Part shown: in pieces, positions 13,501 through 25,596 of the stretch
Layout: each line of letters starts with the position of its first letter
How positions within the stretch are numbered: the stretch's first letter is position 1
Assembly (NCBI GenBank): GCA_016872555.1
Contig: VGZO01000005.1
Span: 1 to 64,000 of the forward strand
DNA from: Planctomycetota bacterium
GTDB taxonomy: Bacteria > Planctomycetota > Planctomycetia > Pirellulales > UBA1268
DNA: 64,000 nucleotides
Direction of reading: 5' to 3'
Notes under the pieces: model-generated
What the model saw: the letters and a program-made list of their open reading frames with translations, nothing else
Databases searched by the model: none
Told to the model about the DNA's origin: nothing
Made by a program: the position numbers and the translations under genes

Positions 13501-15961
13501 GATCCGCGTGACCGGCCTGACCAACGGGACGGCCTACGTGTTCCGCGTCGCGGCCACCAACGCCACGGGCACCAGCCCCTTCTCGGGCGTCGCCGGTCCG
13601 GTCACGCCGCTGGCGCCGGCCACCGCGCCCACGGGCCTGGTCGGCACGCCGGGTGACCGGCGCGTTTCGCTTGCCTGGTCGGCTCCGGCCAACGACGGTG
13701 GCTCGCCGGTCACCGACTACGTCGTCGAATACCGGCTGGCATCGGGCGGCGGGTGGCTGACCTACCCCGACGGCGTGTCGGGGACGACGGGGGCCACGGT
13801 CGACGGCCTCGTCAACGGCACGAGCTACGTGTTCCGCGTGACGCCGATCACCACGTTCGGTGCCGGTGCCCAGTCGCTCGTGTCGAGCCCGGTGACGCCG
13901 GTCACGGTGCCGACGGCGCCGGGCGCGCCGTTCGGCACGCGTGGCGACCGCCAGGTGGAGTTGTCGTGGACGGCGCCGAGCGACAACGGTGGCACACCGG
14001 TCACCGACTACGTCGTCGAGTTCCGTGAGAACGTCACGGGCGCCGGGTGGCAGACGTTCGCCGACGGGGTGTCGTTTGCCACCAGTGCGACCGTCACCGG
14101 TCTGGTCAACGGGACGAGCTATCTGTTCCGCGTCCGGGCGGTCAACGGGGCCGGCACGAGCCCGGCCAGCGCCGAGTCGTCACCGGTCAGGCCGCTGACG
14201 TTCCCGGGTATCGTGCAGACGGTCGGCACCGTCGCGGGCAACGGCCAGGTACGGCTGTCGTGGACGGCGCCGGTCGACAACGGCGGCACGCCGGTCACCG
14301 ACTACGTCGTCCAGTTCCGCCCCGACACGGCCAGCGGGCTGTGGTCGACGTTCGCCGATGGCGTGTCGGCGACGACCGGAGCGACGGTGACGGGCCTCAC
14401 CAACGGCACGGCCTACCGGTTCCGCGTCGCAGCGGTGAACCCGGTGGGTATCGGATCGTTCGTCGAGGCCGGTCCGGCGACGCCGTTCACCGTGGCGGGC
14501 ACGCCGACCGCGCTGTCGGGCATGATCGGCGATTCCCGCGTGACGCTCTCGTGGACCGCACCGGCGACCAACGGCGGCAGCCCGGTCACCGACTACCTGA
14601 TCGAATACCGCGTCGCGAGCGCGGGGAGCACGTCGTGGACGCCGTTCACGCGGGCCCCGTCGATGGCGACCACTGCCGTCGTCACACCGCTGGTCAACGG
14701 CGTCGGGTACGTCTTCCGCGTGACGGCGATCAACGCCGCCGGTCCCGGCACGCCGAGCACGTCGACCGGCACGCTCACGCCGGTGACGGTGCCCGGCGCA
14801 CCGACGGGCGTGGTGGCGGCCGGTGGTGACGGCCGGGCGACGCTCTCGTGGGCCCCGCCGGCGAGCACCGGCGGCAGCCCGATCACCGACTACGTGGTGG
14901 AATACAAGCGGCTTTCCGACAGCACGTGGACGACGTTCAGCCGGGCGCCATCGACGACGCCGGGGGCGACGGTGACGGGGCTCACCAACGGCTTCAACTA
15001 CGAGTTCCGGGTGACGGCGCGGAACGCCCAGGGGCTGGGGACGCCGTCGGCCAAGAGCAACGGCGTCACGGTCCGCGGTCTCCCCGGGGCCCCGACCGGC
15101 GTGACCGGCACACGTGGCGAAAGCCAGGTGACGGTGCGGTGGACGGCGCCGGCGAGCACCGGCGGCGCCGCGATCACCGACTACGTCGTCGAATACCGGC
15201 GCCTGCGCGACTCGTTCTGGACGCCGTTCGTGCGGCCGGCTTCGACGGCGACCAGCGCCGTGGTGACGGGCCTCGTCAACGGCACCAACTACGCCTTCCG
15301 GGTGACAGCGCGGAATGTCGTCGGCCTCGGCCCGGCGTCGGCGGAGTCGGCCGGCGTGACGGTCTACGGCACGCCGTCGGCGCCGACCGGGGTCGTGCCC
15401 ACCGCCGGCGACCGGCAGGTGGCGCTGGCCTGGAACGCCCCGGCGAGCAACGGCGGGATGGCGATCAGCAACTACATCGTCGAGTTCCGTCGCGTGAGCG
15501 ACGCGGCCTGGACGACGCTGTCGCGTCCCGCGTCAGCGGCGACCAGCACCGTGGTGACGGGCCTGACCAACGGGTTCAACTACGTGTTCCGGGTGACGGC
15601 GGTGAACGTCGCCGGCAACAGCGCTCCTTCGGCCCAGTCGGCGGCGGCGATGCCGCTGGCGGTGCCGGCAGCGCCGACCGGTGTGACCGGGACCGGGCGG
15701 GCCGGGAGCGTGTCGCTGCGGTGGAACGCCCCGACCGACACCGGCGGTGCGGCGATCACCGATTACGTCATCCAGTACCGCGTCAACCTCGCGGGCAACG
15801 ACTGGGTGACGGTGGTCCGAGCGCCGTCGACGGCGCTCTCGGCAGTGGTCAGCGGGTTCACGGTCCGGACCGGGCACCTGTTCCGCGTGGCGGCGGTCAA
15901 TGCCAAGGGGCAGAGCGCCTGGTCGGAGATCGGCGGCCCGATCAATCCGTTCGCAAGCTGA
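1526..15961 (+). CDS. Giant secreted surface protein: two metzincin protease domains, PPC domains, beta-helices, 11 FN3 repeats
   Basis: A 4,811-residue protein, ATG after AGAGGG. The Arg-rich N-terminus leads to LESRRLLA (40-47), the planctomycete surface-protein motif. A PPC-like domain (about 429-530) is followed by a matrixin-type metalloprotease: zinc site HEIGHALGLGH (720-730) and Met-turn SIMGG (M738). A second PPC-like domain (about 764-870) and parallel beta-helix-like repeats follow. Then comes a leishmanolysin-type domain: HELGH (1551-1555), distant third His in AHWSEAEFDNE (H1607), and an IMTG Met-turn. Further PPC-like units start near 1885 and 2205. A propeller-like region (about 2400-2690), a lectin-like beta-sandwich, a second beta-helix (about 3330-3500) and eleven FN3 repeats (about 3738-4811) complete it. 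It ends in NPFAS with no dockerin, PEP-CTERM or sortase signal. Both protease sites look intact, implying a secreted or surface adhesin/protease, but the substrate is unknown. Domain edges are approximate. Confidence 0.88.
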   Translation: MILPFWLTSVRGLFARRRGGSRRIAPRGEQGRAGQAPESLESRRLLAFDFVSAFPNVGTFITEGAVGRQAPQQITIRFSPGTQVDPATIATGITVTRANHDGTIGDGSDMRVEPGSITVDDAPNQNQVVVRFADTLPDDSYRITITGAGTGGLRTLAQGTTAVERFRAGGTFTLNFRLDLGAQVVGVVPQPVTRPKTITVGNPAQILDGDLLTVQIRGRVLNLEFDRNSSATPGTTAVPISNASTAAQIASAIATRIAAATSLAGELGGATAAGATATVTGSQFTPKVSYTRAGAVPTPAALSIGDGLPLSQATDKVVVYFNANDPLASASATNIRNYRLVETDPTTGADVAVRVPSAVTYDATSGTAVLGFSSGDVANDKLYRLQVGDSTDDNATTVKAVHVGSLFSRAGGAAAFQTVSFLGDGPEGVNDVDLYRFAVTAATTVTVNLAPDAAFDPLLRVFDAAGTAITAGVTITGSGAGGARTLSLAAPAAGTYFIGVSSAGNGAYQPTTGTGATGGTTRGSYTVAFRAAVAPGTSDENSSFATATGLGSLGAAGQSIAAAIELRPTVPTPAGNLLFPSQQGTGDEPGHRDIPVGIEDHASPDASLAPAVAIPEISYNFKSAYGSDPQGNPLFNLITETQKQRAREVFELYSLYTGVRFTETADQGITVVTGDVRAVSPSLPPTAVAGICGGTLTIMNSTFNWGASEYGGGWFQTAMHEIGHALGLGHSYDLPSIMGGGLTGEGVFPGDNDLIHTNVLYPKTGSDIDVYSFALEAAGTLTAETVVSRPGTAVTSRLDSVISLYREVSGVRTLVARNDDYYGRDSFVGLDLEAGTYFIAVTSTGNTDFNPESADSGYGGRSQGAYELKLGFTPASVVANTIVDATGTALDGDRDGAAGGGFNFWFETAAAAATIVVDKAAPVAGAAGTLAAPYPTIAAALAAATPSTRIIRIVGNTGNDASPADEKPYLIGTTLAGGPLADGMTFEVPAGVTVMVDEGALFKLRAANIDVGSSPELVSRAGAAMQVLGTPANRVRFTSYHDDFLGGDSDNLGPVATGGQWGGIVLREDSDSATKKVFLNVVGQAQLTYGGGNVLVNSQLQAFAPIHLESTRPTLIFNEITRSAGAAISADPDAFEDTAVRQGPDVRGNRIVDNTINGLFVRIRTQLGSPVDRLTVPARFKSPDITYVIAENLQIAGGVGGYEQRVDPADGVTKTFARETGRLVIDPGVVVKLLGSRIELERGLGQLIAEGTPGNRVVFTSLADNRFGAGGTFDTNGPSPDTRAAGDWGGIVANAASRVSIDNAYLAFGGGQTPIEGGFDTFNVIEVHQGFLRLANSRVENNAAGQAVGNRNARGTNAAATVFVRGAQPVVVGNDFRANAGATVSINANAMSDVKLGDPGRSTRSIERFTGYDDNFGPLVRANRIFNPLNFSGGQPQGSFNIDVTFGPGVPQAAQQAMQVAVDKWEAIIVGDLSLVTDPATGQQIDDILVTVQAGLLGGSTSDGAGGTLANAGPRAFRSATDVNRHLPYLADVGIDTADISNPQMATILVHELGHALGFPSVASILNLINGFTYTGSSALREYQRFRPTAATVPLEQGGGAGTTGAHWSEAEFDNEIMTGFINPGVNPLSRVTIGAFEDLGYTVSYAAADSYTLPGSGVTTGPTGSTAVISGVVVRPEQITVESVWDDTDVVHVLTGTIDVVVENFHTTTGLRLMSRSDASLVVKLDGPNAGFTAAGFPLEIEDRIGGTVQVIGQPGFPVVMTSLADDTVGASLDPLGRTVKDTNNDGVVGVDATATAPAPGDWRGLKFMPLSNDTNVSIQKEAEKSYTGKLEANQTASTAQVLGVLAPNFATGTNSTESAQNKGGDENRKNGFEVHGVIAYDDPTDVDVYSFGGYAGSEVWIDLDKTSSGLDSMLELLDASGTVLARSIDATNDSQMVTQDLVAGSGTGTARTYQLAAGNILPGTLSGVLYRNNTAIQTFSVNRAGTFTLTAIGAPAVRATGATLDFTTGLVTFTFNGDPGVTSIRDVAFAAGTLTRQTLGFTATGGNGAFPMGKDGFRGLDYYSTNPRDPGMRVILPGTAGAPGQYFIRVRSQPSAAGVATQLAYEARLRDPALVKSGITSGTYELRVRLQQQDQKPGSTVRYADIRYATTAIDVQGLPRNSLVVGETGESAAANDIQGSAQDIGRLLQSDQNVISVAGSLAAEGDVDWYSFTLDYAMIQAIGGVNGGGKTWSTVFDIDYADGFRGDLTLSVFDATGKLIFVSRDSNVADDQPGPGQGNDFDDLSRGSVGKLDPFIGPVQLPAGTPGSTTRYYVAVSSNERLPSAINATFQGAAANPFIRLEPVTSVKRIVEDHIGTTGYTSNGLPVDPVTGPIINVAAMVATGSPLPLSANVRPFSLADVTLFVSTGGSMYTVDPFSGGIETHLFENAYGGQGSVGDIDMRTDGRLFQAFGQLNDASNVAHLREISTAGGSSPLSDVGDAVPDVPSSPGAGDFWKLTSSSVDALAIGRTDVATYENSIFYSLRRGSNESLLYWGRTSGNAAYSDSDPPFSLRGQITGTGITGLTTGLQFRNENFGTLYGVSSGGQFHTVSTSSGAATLVADFASTLATVAGTTGFQGLASAPANLEGGKYAGAFFAITNNGRLVCIELQPGNSARLMPNVFDTNGDGVPDSAISNVMVAGATGLAFSPLDINLWHPTGLRGADRGHGINGTGDSNGNTIPDATRNAREGAASMYFGLEEYLQDPSGTYGQFNPGGANGQYGVRAGTPYDWQQDLTAGVIGNDYNLPGGAYGSLITNPFSLAGYAYTDKPTLYFNYFLDSQNASADTRVDGSAMRDSARVFISTDDGRTWAVIATNNQARTERDNLTAELPNVLSTSSAIGTSPNQHVQELFDSTGNWRQARVDLGKWAGSSNIRLRFDFSTAGEMDSAQLRSTPDATQSVASAVTNAATVALGNLQGLRTGMVVTGTGVGALVGGTPVTVNSIDSAAGTVMLSAPVTVTAGTVLSFFNTADRVLNGINGLAGTLGNFNHVERGQNNAFEGFYVDDIIVGFAERGEMVTDAAAGQVDFFDLATPVSQTYPTQSLQGPYQLEIRRGIEYGIQLDSAAPDVTIFETFDTNDRFVRFPQAARRQLETQVVDALVPGVLGAVGNGDIHFLTANELDILAGQGIEPVDGDTFVLLQSTANGTVANNLLSWSVDLAGQPAAFLEFAYGVLPREVLTRLPATFTTPALPGGNRILPVGDGVAVSTDGGTTWTTVFSFAGTGNVLSTATVDLVAAAGPLSATTVIGFFQSGDRQFLSLFPIPNPANAGGIALDALRVWATAPVASVESLGDSNHPRTQGQFLVENNIISFAQSYGISFDAGARDAGSDKPNPGVARNLPVLNNQRLAPGAVAINNIISGAGTAGIRFSGDSTGGAVPQSVVPYGRLVNNTIYGGSTPSGVGIAVSDSAGPTILNNLFANLATGVSVDAGSRSSTVIGTSAFYAVGIEVSGGVTASSSLTLPGNPFVNADGGNFYLVSGTAAIDSALNSLQDRPEYTVVTEPLGVPPSPVLAPDRDIYGQLRTDDPAQPTPPGLGSNVFKDRGAIDRVDFLQPSLAIVEPLDDRNTTPVDRDPAPNAIRLEREDAVNITQFALQIADVGVGIDRATVTKAAFTLRRDGVLLTEGVDYLFRYIENTNRVVFESNSVYPLGTYVIGTTTRATVGSTVGLLTDLANNTLLPNKTDGSTSFQIALTDLPGVPTAVVGTRGDTQVQLSWQAPANPGGTPVTDYIVEYSSDGGTSWTTFADAVSAATTATVTGLVNGTSYVFRVTAQNAVGVGSPSAPSAPVKPLAPASAPQNLVVTLGPAVIGPRDATLTWAAPASAGGSTVSDYGVEYSIDNGITWTTVADGVSTNTTATVNGLVNGTSYLFRVRAITEFGPGAAAVSGPVTPTAAPAAPIGLTATLGNQFVDLAWANVDTGGLPVADHVVQYSSDGGANWSTFVHAPSGAPSIRVTGLTNGTAYVFRVAATNATGTSPFSGVAGPVTPLAPATAPTGLVGTPGDRRVSLAWSAPANDGGSPVTDYVVEYRLASGGGWLTYPDGVSGTTGATVDGLVNGTSYVFRVTPITTFGAGAQSLVSSPVTPVTVPTAPGAPFGTRGDRQVELSWTAPSDNGGTPVTDYVVEFRENVTGAGWQTFADGVSFATSATVTGLVNGTSYLFRVRAVNGAGTSPASAESSPVRPLTFPGIVQTVGTVAGNGQVRLSWTAPVDNGGTPVTDYVVQFRPDTASGLWSTFADGVSATTGATVTGLTNGTAYRFRVAAVNPVGIGSFVEAGPATPFTVAGTPTALSGMIGDSRVTLSWTAPATNGGSPVTDYLIEYRVASAGSTSWTPFTRAPSMATTAVVTPLVNGVGYVFRVTAINAAGPGTPSTSTGTLTPVTVPGAPTGVVAAGGDGRATLSWAPPASTGGSPITDYVVEYKRLSDSTWTTFSRAPSTTPGATVTGLTNGFNYEFRVTARNAQGLGTPSAKSNGVTVRGLPGAPTGVTGTRGESQVTVRWTAPASTGGAAITDYVVEYRRLRDSFWTPFVRPASTATSAVVTGLVNGTNYAFRVTARNVVGLGPASAESAGVTVYGTPSAPTGVVPTAGDRQVALAWNAPASNGGMAISNYIVEFRRVSDAAWTTLSRPASAATSTVVTGLTNGFNYVFRVTAVNVAGNSAPSAQSAAAMPLAVPAAPTGVTGTGRAGSVSLRWNAPTDTGGAAITDYVIQYRVNLAGNDWVTVVRAPSTALSAVVSGFTVRTGHLFRVAAVNAKGQSAWSEIGGPINPFAS
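12734..15958 (+). repeat. Eleven tandem fibronectin type III repeats (about 290 bp each)
   Basis: Units start near 12734, 13022, 13324, 13612, 13903, 14200, 14491, 14782, 15079, 15364 and 15658. Each repeats the pattern of a Pro-rich start, VxLSWxAPxxxGGxPVTDYxVEY, a Trp strand, TVTGLVNGTSYxFRV and AxNxxG. Conservation at DNA level is high enough for recombination-driven change in copy number. Units 8-10 share a variant with RLSDSxWTTFSR-like strands and GVTV or AAMPL ends, suggesting a later duplication within the array. Confidence 0.9.
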
Positions 15962-16111
15962 GCGGCACACGGGGGATCGTGCAGCGCGGGCCGCGTGCGA
16001 GCCAGGTTGCCAGGCTTGCCGCGCCGATCGCGGGCTGCACGGTCCAGGGGGAATGGGCAGGCCGGCGACCGCGTCAAACTCGCGCGCCGTCGGGTCGGCT
16101 TCCCCAGCTTC

Positions 16112-16142
16112 CGTGACCGGTATTCGACGAACGACGGTCACG
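16112..16142 (+). terminator. Weak hairpin between giant gene and second BBP7 gene
   Basis: CGTGACCG (16112-16119) and CGGTCACG (16135-16142) are perfect complements with a 15-base loop. There is no T tract, so a factor-dependent terminator or a leader structure of the following gene are equally possible. The rest of the 243-base gap (15962-16204) shows nothing else I recognise. Confidence 0.25.
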
Positions 16143-17492
16143 ACCGGTGCGACCGGACGACGAAAACTCCCGGGAACATTTCCCCCTGGGAGGATCATCA
16201 CGCCATGAGCGCTTGGTTGGATCGCGGCACGGGTGCCGCCCGTACGGGTCGTGCCGGCGGACGGACGAGGATCGGCCGGCGCTGGGTGCGCGTGGCGGCG
16301 GTCGCCCTGGGGATGTCGGGTGCGTCGTTCGCGGCGGGGCAGGGGTTCGACGACCTGCTCGGGCCCACCGGCCCCGGCCAGGTCGCCGGCGACGTCTCGA
16401 TCATGGTCCCCGAGGATGCCGGCGTGGCCGCCGACGATGGGGCGGTCATCGTCCCCCCGGGCGGAGCGATCGACGACGGCGCCGGGGTCGAAGAGGGCAC
16501 CGGGGGCCTCGGACGGATCGTCGGCGTCTGGCCGATGAACGGCGGCAGCGGTGGGTGGTTCCCGTCGTCGGGTCTCGAGCCGGGAGTGGCGACCGGCTCC
16601 TACGGCGTCGTCAACACCCTGCTCCTCCCGACCTTCCCGCGCATCCAGGTCCAGGTCGACGCGTTGATGCTCTGGCAGAACAATCCCGTCGGTCGGCCGC
16701 TGTTCGTCGAGACGGCCCCGGCCAACCGGGTGGCGCTCGATGCCGCCGACGCCACCAGTCAGATGGCGATCGGCCCGCGCGTCGGCGTGCTGCTGAACCT
16801 CGACAGCGTCTACGCCATCGAGGGTAACTACTTCACCGTCCGCAACTTCTACGGCGAGCAGTCGACGCCCCACACGCAGGGCGGCTACCAGCAGGTCAAC
16901 CTCGCCGGCTTCAATTTCGCCGACATCAACTGGGCCCAGGTGATCAGCACCGGCCAGATCCAGTCGGCCGAGCTCAACTGGCGGCGCCGGACCTGTGGGC
17001 CGATCACCTGGCTGGCCGGCTTCCGCTGGGTCGAATGGAACCAGACGATGACCGTCAACGACCAGTACACCGACACCACCGCCACGCCCCCGGTCGGTTC
17101 GGACCAGTTCGTGGTCGGCACCGCCAACGACCTGTACGGCGGGCAGGGGGGCATGGACCTCGTCCTCTGGAACGACGGCGGCCCGGTGAAGTTCAGCGCC
17201 GTCGGCAAAGCGGGCGTGTTCTACAACACCGCCCTGCAGCGCTCGACGGTGACGTTCGCCGGCTCGCCGATCGGCCCGCTTGCCGCCGCCGCCGACCAGA
17301 CGTCGTTCTTCGGCGAGCTCGGGATCCTCGGCACCGTCCAGCTCAACAAGTGGTGGACGTGGCGCGCGGGCTACAACTTCTTCTGGCTCTCCGGCGTGGC
17401 CGTCCCTGCCGACCAGTTGTCGCTGACCAATGCCAACACGACGGGCGGCAGCCCGGCCTCGGTGCTCATCAACACCAACGGCAGCGTGCTGC

Positions 17493-23540
<6,048 letters not shown>

Positions 23541-23595
23541 GCGGTCCGGGAGAACGGAGTGGATCGGTGATTGTAGCGCCCCGGCCGCCGCAGGC

Positions 23596-23624
23596 TGGAC
23601 AGTCACCAGGGCCGGGCTTACGAT
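23596..23624 (+). promoter_or_regulatory. Sigma70-type promoter of tRNA-Ala
   Basis: TGGACA (23596-23601; 5 of 6 to TTGACA), a 17-base spacer, then TACGAT (23619-23624; 4 of 6 to TATAAT). The transcript would start near 23631, about 28 bases before the mature tRNA end, with room for a normal 5' leader. Confidence 0.6.
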
Positions 23625-23658
23625 CGATTCTCGTCCAATCCCCGCGCCCGCGGGGAGA

Positions 23659-23731
23659 GGGGCGGTAGCTCAACTGGGAGAGCGCGGCGTTCGCAATGCC
23701 GAGGTTGGGAGTTCGATCCTCCTCCGCTCCA
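23659..23731 (+). tRNA. tRNA-Ala, anticodon CGC
   Basis: A complete cloverleaf. The acceptor GGGGCGG/CCGCTCC includes the G3:U70 pair that is the alanine identity element. The D arm is GCTC/GAGC. The anticodon stem CGGCG/TGCCG holds loop TTCGCAA, so the anticodon is CGC (reads GCG). The T arm is GGGAG/CTCCT with loop TTCGATC, and the discriminator base is A73. No CCA is encoded (TTG follows), so the CCA-adding enzyme is needed. It lies alone between uvrA and the sigma factor gene. Confidence 0.95.
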
Positions 23732-23762
23732 TTGGCCTGTCGGTTCGGTATCGGCGTCGGCG

Positions 23763-23782
23763 CCGTGGGCTCGGGCCCGCGG
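23763..23782 (+). terminator. Possible terminator hairpin after tRNA-Ala
   Basis: CCGTGGGC (23763-23770), loop TCGG, GCCCGCGG (23775-23782) form an 8-bp GC-rich stem with one G-U pair, 31 bases after the tRNA. No T tract follows, so termination is only suggested. Confidence 0.3.
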
Positions 23783-23890
23783 ATGCCACGCCGTTCCGAT
23801 CGGTCCTCGCGTGCCGCTTCTGGCCGCTGTGGTGCACCCCGTCGTGTGACCGCCCCCGGTCTGACCGCGACGCGGTGACGAAAGGGTGAG

Positions 23891-24493
23891 ATGACGCCAT
23901 CCACCGACCCGTCCGCCGACCTCATGCTCCGCGTCCGGGCCGACGACGCCGAGGCCTTCGAGGAGCTCGTCGCCCTCTGGCAGGGGCGGCTGGTGACGCT
24001 GTTCCTCCACCACACGGGCGACCACTCCACCGCCGAGGACCTCGCCCAGGAGGTGTTTCTCCGCGTCTACCGGGCGCGGGGCACCTACAAGCCGACGGCG
24101 CGGTTCTCGACCTGGATCCACACGATCGCCAACAACGTCGCCAGCGACCTCAGGCAGCGTGCCTACCGGCGCCTCGAAAAGGGGGTCCCGGTGTCGGCCT
24201 CGGCGTCGCACGGGGAGATCGGCCTCGACCAACTCGCCGTCGCGGCCAGCGGCCAGCGGCCGGCGCGGCAGATCGATCGCAGCGAACTGCAGGACGTCGT
24301 CCAGGAGGCGATCGCCCGGCTCGGCGACAACCAGCGGATGGCGCTGTTGCTGGCCAAGTTCGAGCACTGCTCCTACGAGGAAATCGCCGCCGCGATGGGG
24401 CTGACCGTGCCGGCGGTGAAATCGCTCCTCTTCCGGGCCCGCGACCAGTTGCGGAAGGCGCTGGCTCCCTACGAGCGCGAGGGGTTGCGATGA
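23891..24493 (+). CDS. ECF RNA polymerase sigma factor
   Basis: A 200-residue sigma70-family protein of the extracytoplasmic-function type. ATG at 23891 follows GAAAGGG. Region 2 is AFEELVALWQGRLV..AEDLAQEVFLRVYRAR..FSTWIHTIANN (about 20-85), with the core-binding and -10 recognition helices. Region 4 is AIARLGDNQRMALLLAKFEHCSYEEIAAAMGLTVPAVKSLLFRAR (about 140-190), the helix-turn-helix for the -35 element. There is no extra C-terminal domain. The stop overlaps the next start (ATGA), so its partner is probably translated in fixed ratio and may control it. The signal and regulon are unknown. Confidence 0.93.
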   Translation: MTPSTDPSADLMLRVRADDAEAFEELVALWQGRLVTLFLHHTGDHSTAEDLAQEVFLRVYRARGTYKPTARFSTWIHTIANNVASDLRQRAYRRLEKGVPVSASASHGEIGLDQLAVAASGQRPARQIDRSELQDVVQEAIARLGDNQRMALLLAKFEHCSYEEIAAAMGLTVPAVKSLLFRARDQLRKALAPYEREGLR

Positions 24494-25596
24494 GCGGCGA
24501 CCACGATCCGACCGCCGGCGCTGGGCCTGGTGCCGGGCCCACGGCTTCGCCGGGGAACCGCGCCGACGACCCGGCCCTCGATCTGGAAAGCGTGTGGGGG
24601 GCCCTCGACAGCCTTCCCCGGGCGGTCGCCTCGCCGGCGCTCACCGCGACGACCGTCGAGATGGCGGCGGTCGGTGTCCGCACGGGAGGGGAGACGCCGG
24701 GGCGGGGCCGGGCGACGCTCGGCTGGACGCTGCCGGGGGGCGCGATCCTCGGTGGTCTCGTGGCGGGCCTTCTGCTCGGCCGGGCGTCGGCTCCCGATCC
24801 CGACCAGCGGGCGCTGGAATACCTTCCCGTGATCCGCCACGTCGGGGCCCTGCGCGAAGCGGGATCGATGGAGTTCCTCGCCGAGGTCGCGAAGCGCGAC
24901 TACCCGGTGCCGCGCCGCTTCGGGATGTTCGGGGGCCGCCCCGGCGAGGCGCGCGGCGGCGAGGGAGCCGACGAGGCTCCCGGAGGATCCGACGGGGGAG
25001 CCGCCGAGATCCCCGTGCCGGCGGAGTGGGAGGCGGCGGTCACCGCACTCGCCGGCGAGCCGTTGGGCAAGGAAACCCCCGCCGACGTCCTCGCGCGCCG
25101 GCGCGGCGACGTGGAGGCGCTGCCGGCCGACGAGCGCCGCGAGCTTTCAGACCGGGCCAACGAGTTTCTCGGGCTTTCCGAGGTCGCCCGGCACGACGTC
25201 CTCGAACTCGCGCGGTTCCTCGCCGCGTCGGGCGACGGTCGGGCGGCGGAGCGCGAGCGGCTCGAGAACGCCGTCGCGGTCTGGCACCAGTACCTCGCGC
25301 TCCGCGACCCCGCCGAGCGCGACGACGTGGTCGACCTCTCGAAGGAGGAGCGGCTCGAGTCGCTCGCCCGGTTCTACGCCCGGTTCCCGTTCCGCGGGCA
25401 GCGCGACTGGGACCCACGCCGTGGGTCCGGTGGCTCCCGTCCCGACGGCGCGGGGCGCGGGGGCGAAGGGACCCCGCGCGGAACACCCGACGGCGGCCCG
25501 CGGTCTCCCGGCCCGGCTCCCGCGGGGGCCGGCGGCCTCAAGCCCGCCGCTCCCGGCGGGGAAGGCCGTCCACGAACTCCGCCAGCAGCGCATTGA
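24490..25596 (+). CDS. Single-pass membrane protein coupled to ECF sigma (candidate anti-sigma)
   Basis: A 368-residue protein overlapping the sigma factor by 4 nt (ATGA). It has a cytoplasmic N-terminus of about 78 residues (Asp/Pro/Ala-rich, with LDLESVWGALDSLPRAV), one transmembrane helix (about 79-97, TLPGGAILGGLVAGLLLGRA) and an outer acidic/helical part. The tail is about 60 residues of Gly/Pro/Arg. I see no cysteine, so it is not a zinc-binding (ZAS) anti-sigma. Position, topology and coupling suggest an anti-sigma or sigma-modulating role; this is inference. The outer helical segment vaguely resembles planctomycete DUF3106-type stretches. The low-complexity tail runs 59 bases into the convergent hydrolase gene. 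Confidence 0.75.
   Translation: MSGDHDPTAGAGPGAGPTASPGNRADDPALDLESVWGALDSLPRAVASPALTATTVEMAAVGVRTGGETPGRGRATLGWTLPGGAILGGLVAGLLLGRASAPDPDQRALEYLPVIRHVGALREAGSMEFLAEVAKRDYPVPRRFGMFGGRPGEARGGEGADEAPGGSDGGAAEIPVPAEWEAAVTALAGEPLGKETPADVLARRRGDVEALPADERRELSDRANEFLGLSEVARHDVLELARFLAASGDGRAAERERLENAVAVWHQYLALRDPAERDDVVDLSKEERLESLARFYARFPFRGQRDWDPRRGSGGSRPDGAGRGGEGTPRGTPDGGPRSPGPAPAGAGGLKPAAPGGEGRPRTPPAAH

Noticed and set aside
12734-15958. FN3 DNA repeats as a CRISPR-like or mobile array
   Set aside because: Units are 290 bp, in frame and coding; there are no short direct repeats with spacers, and no cas or transposase genes are present.
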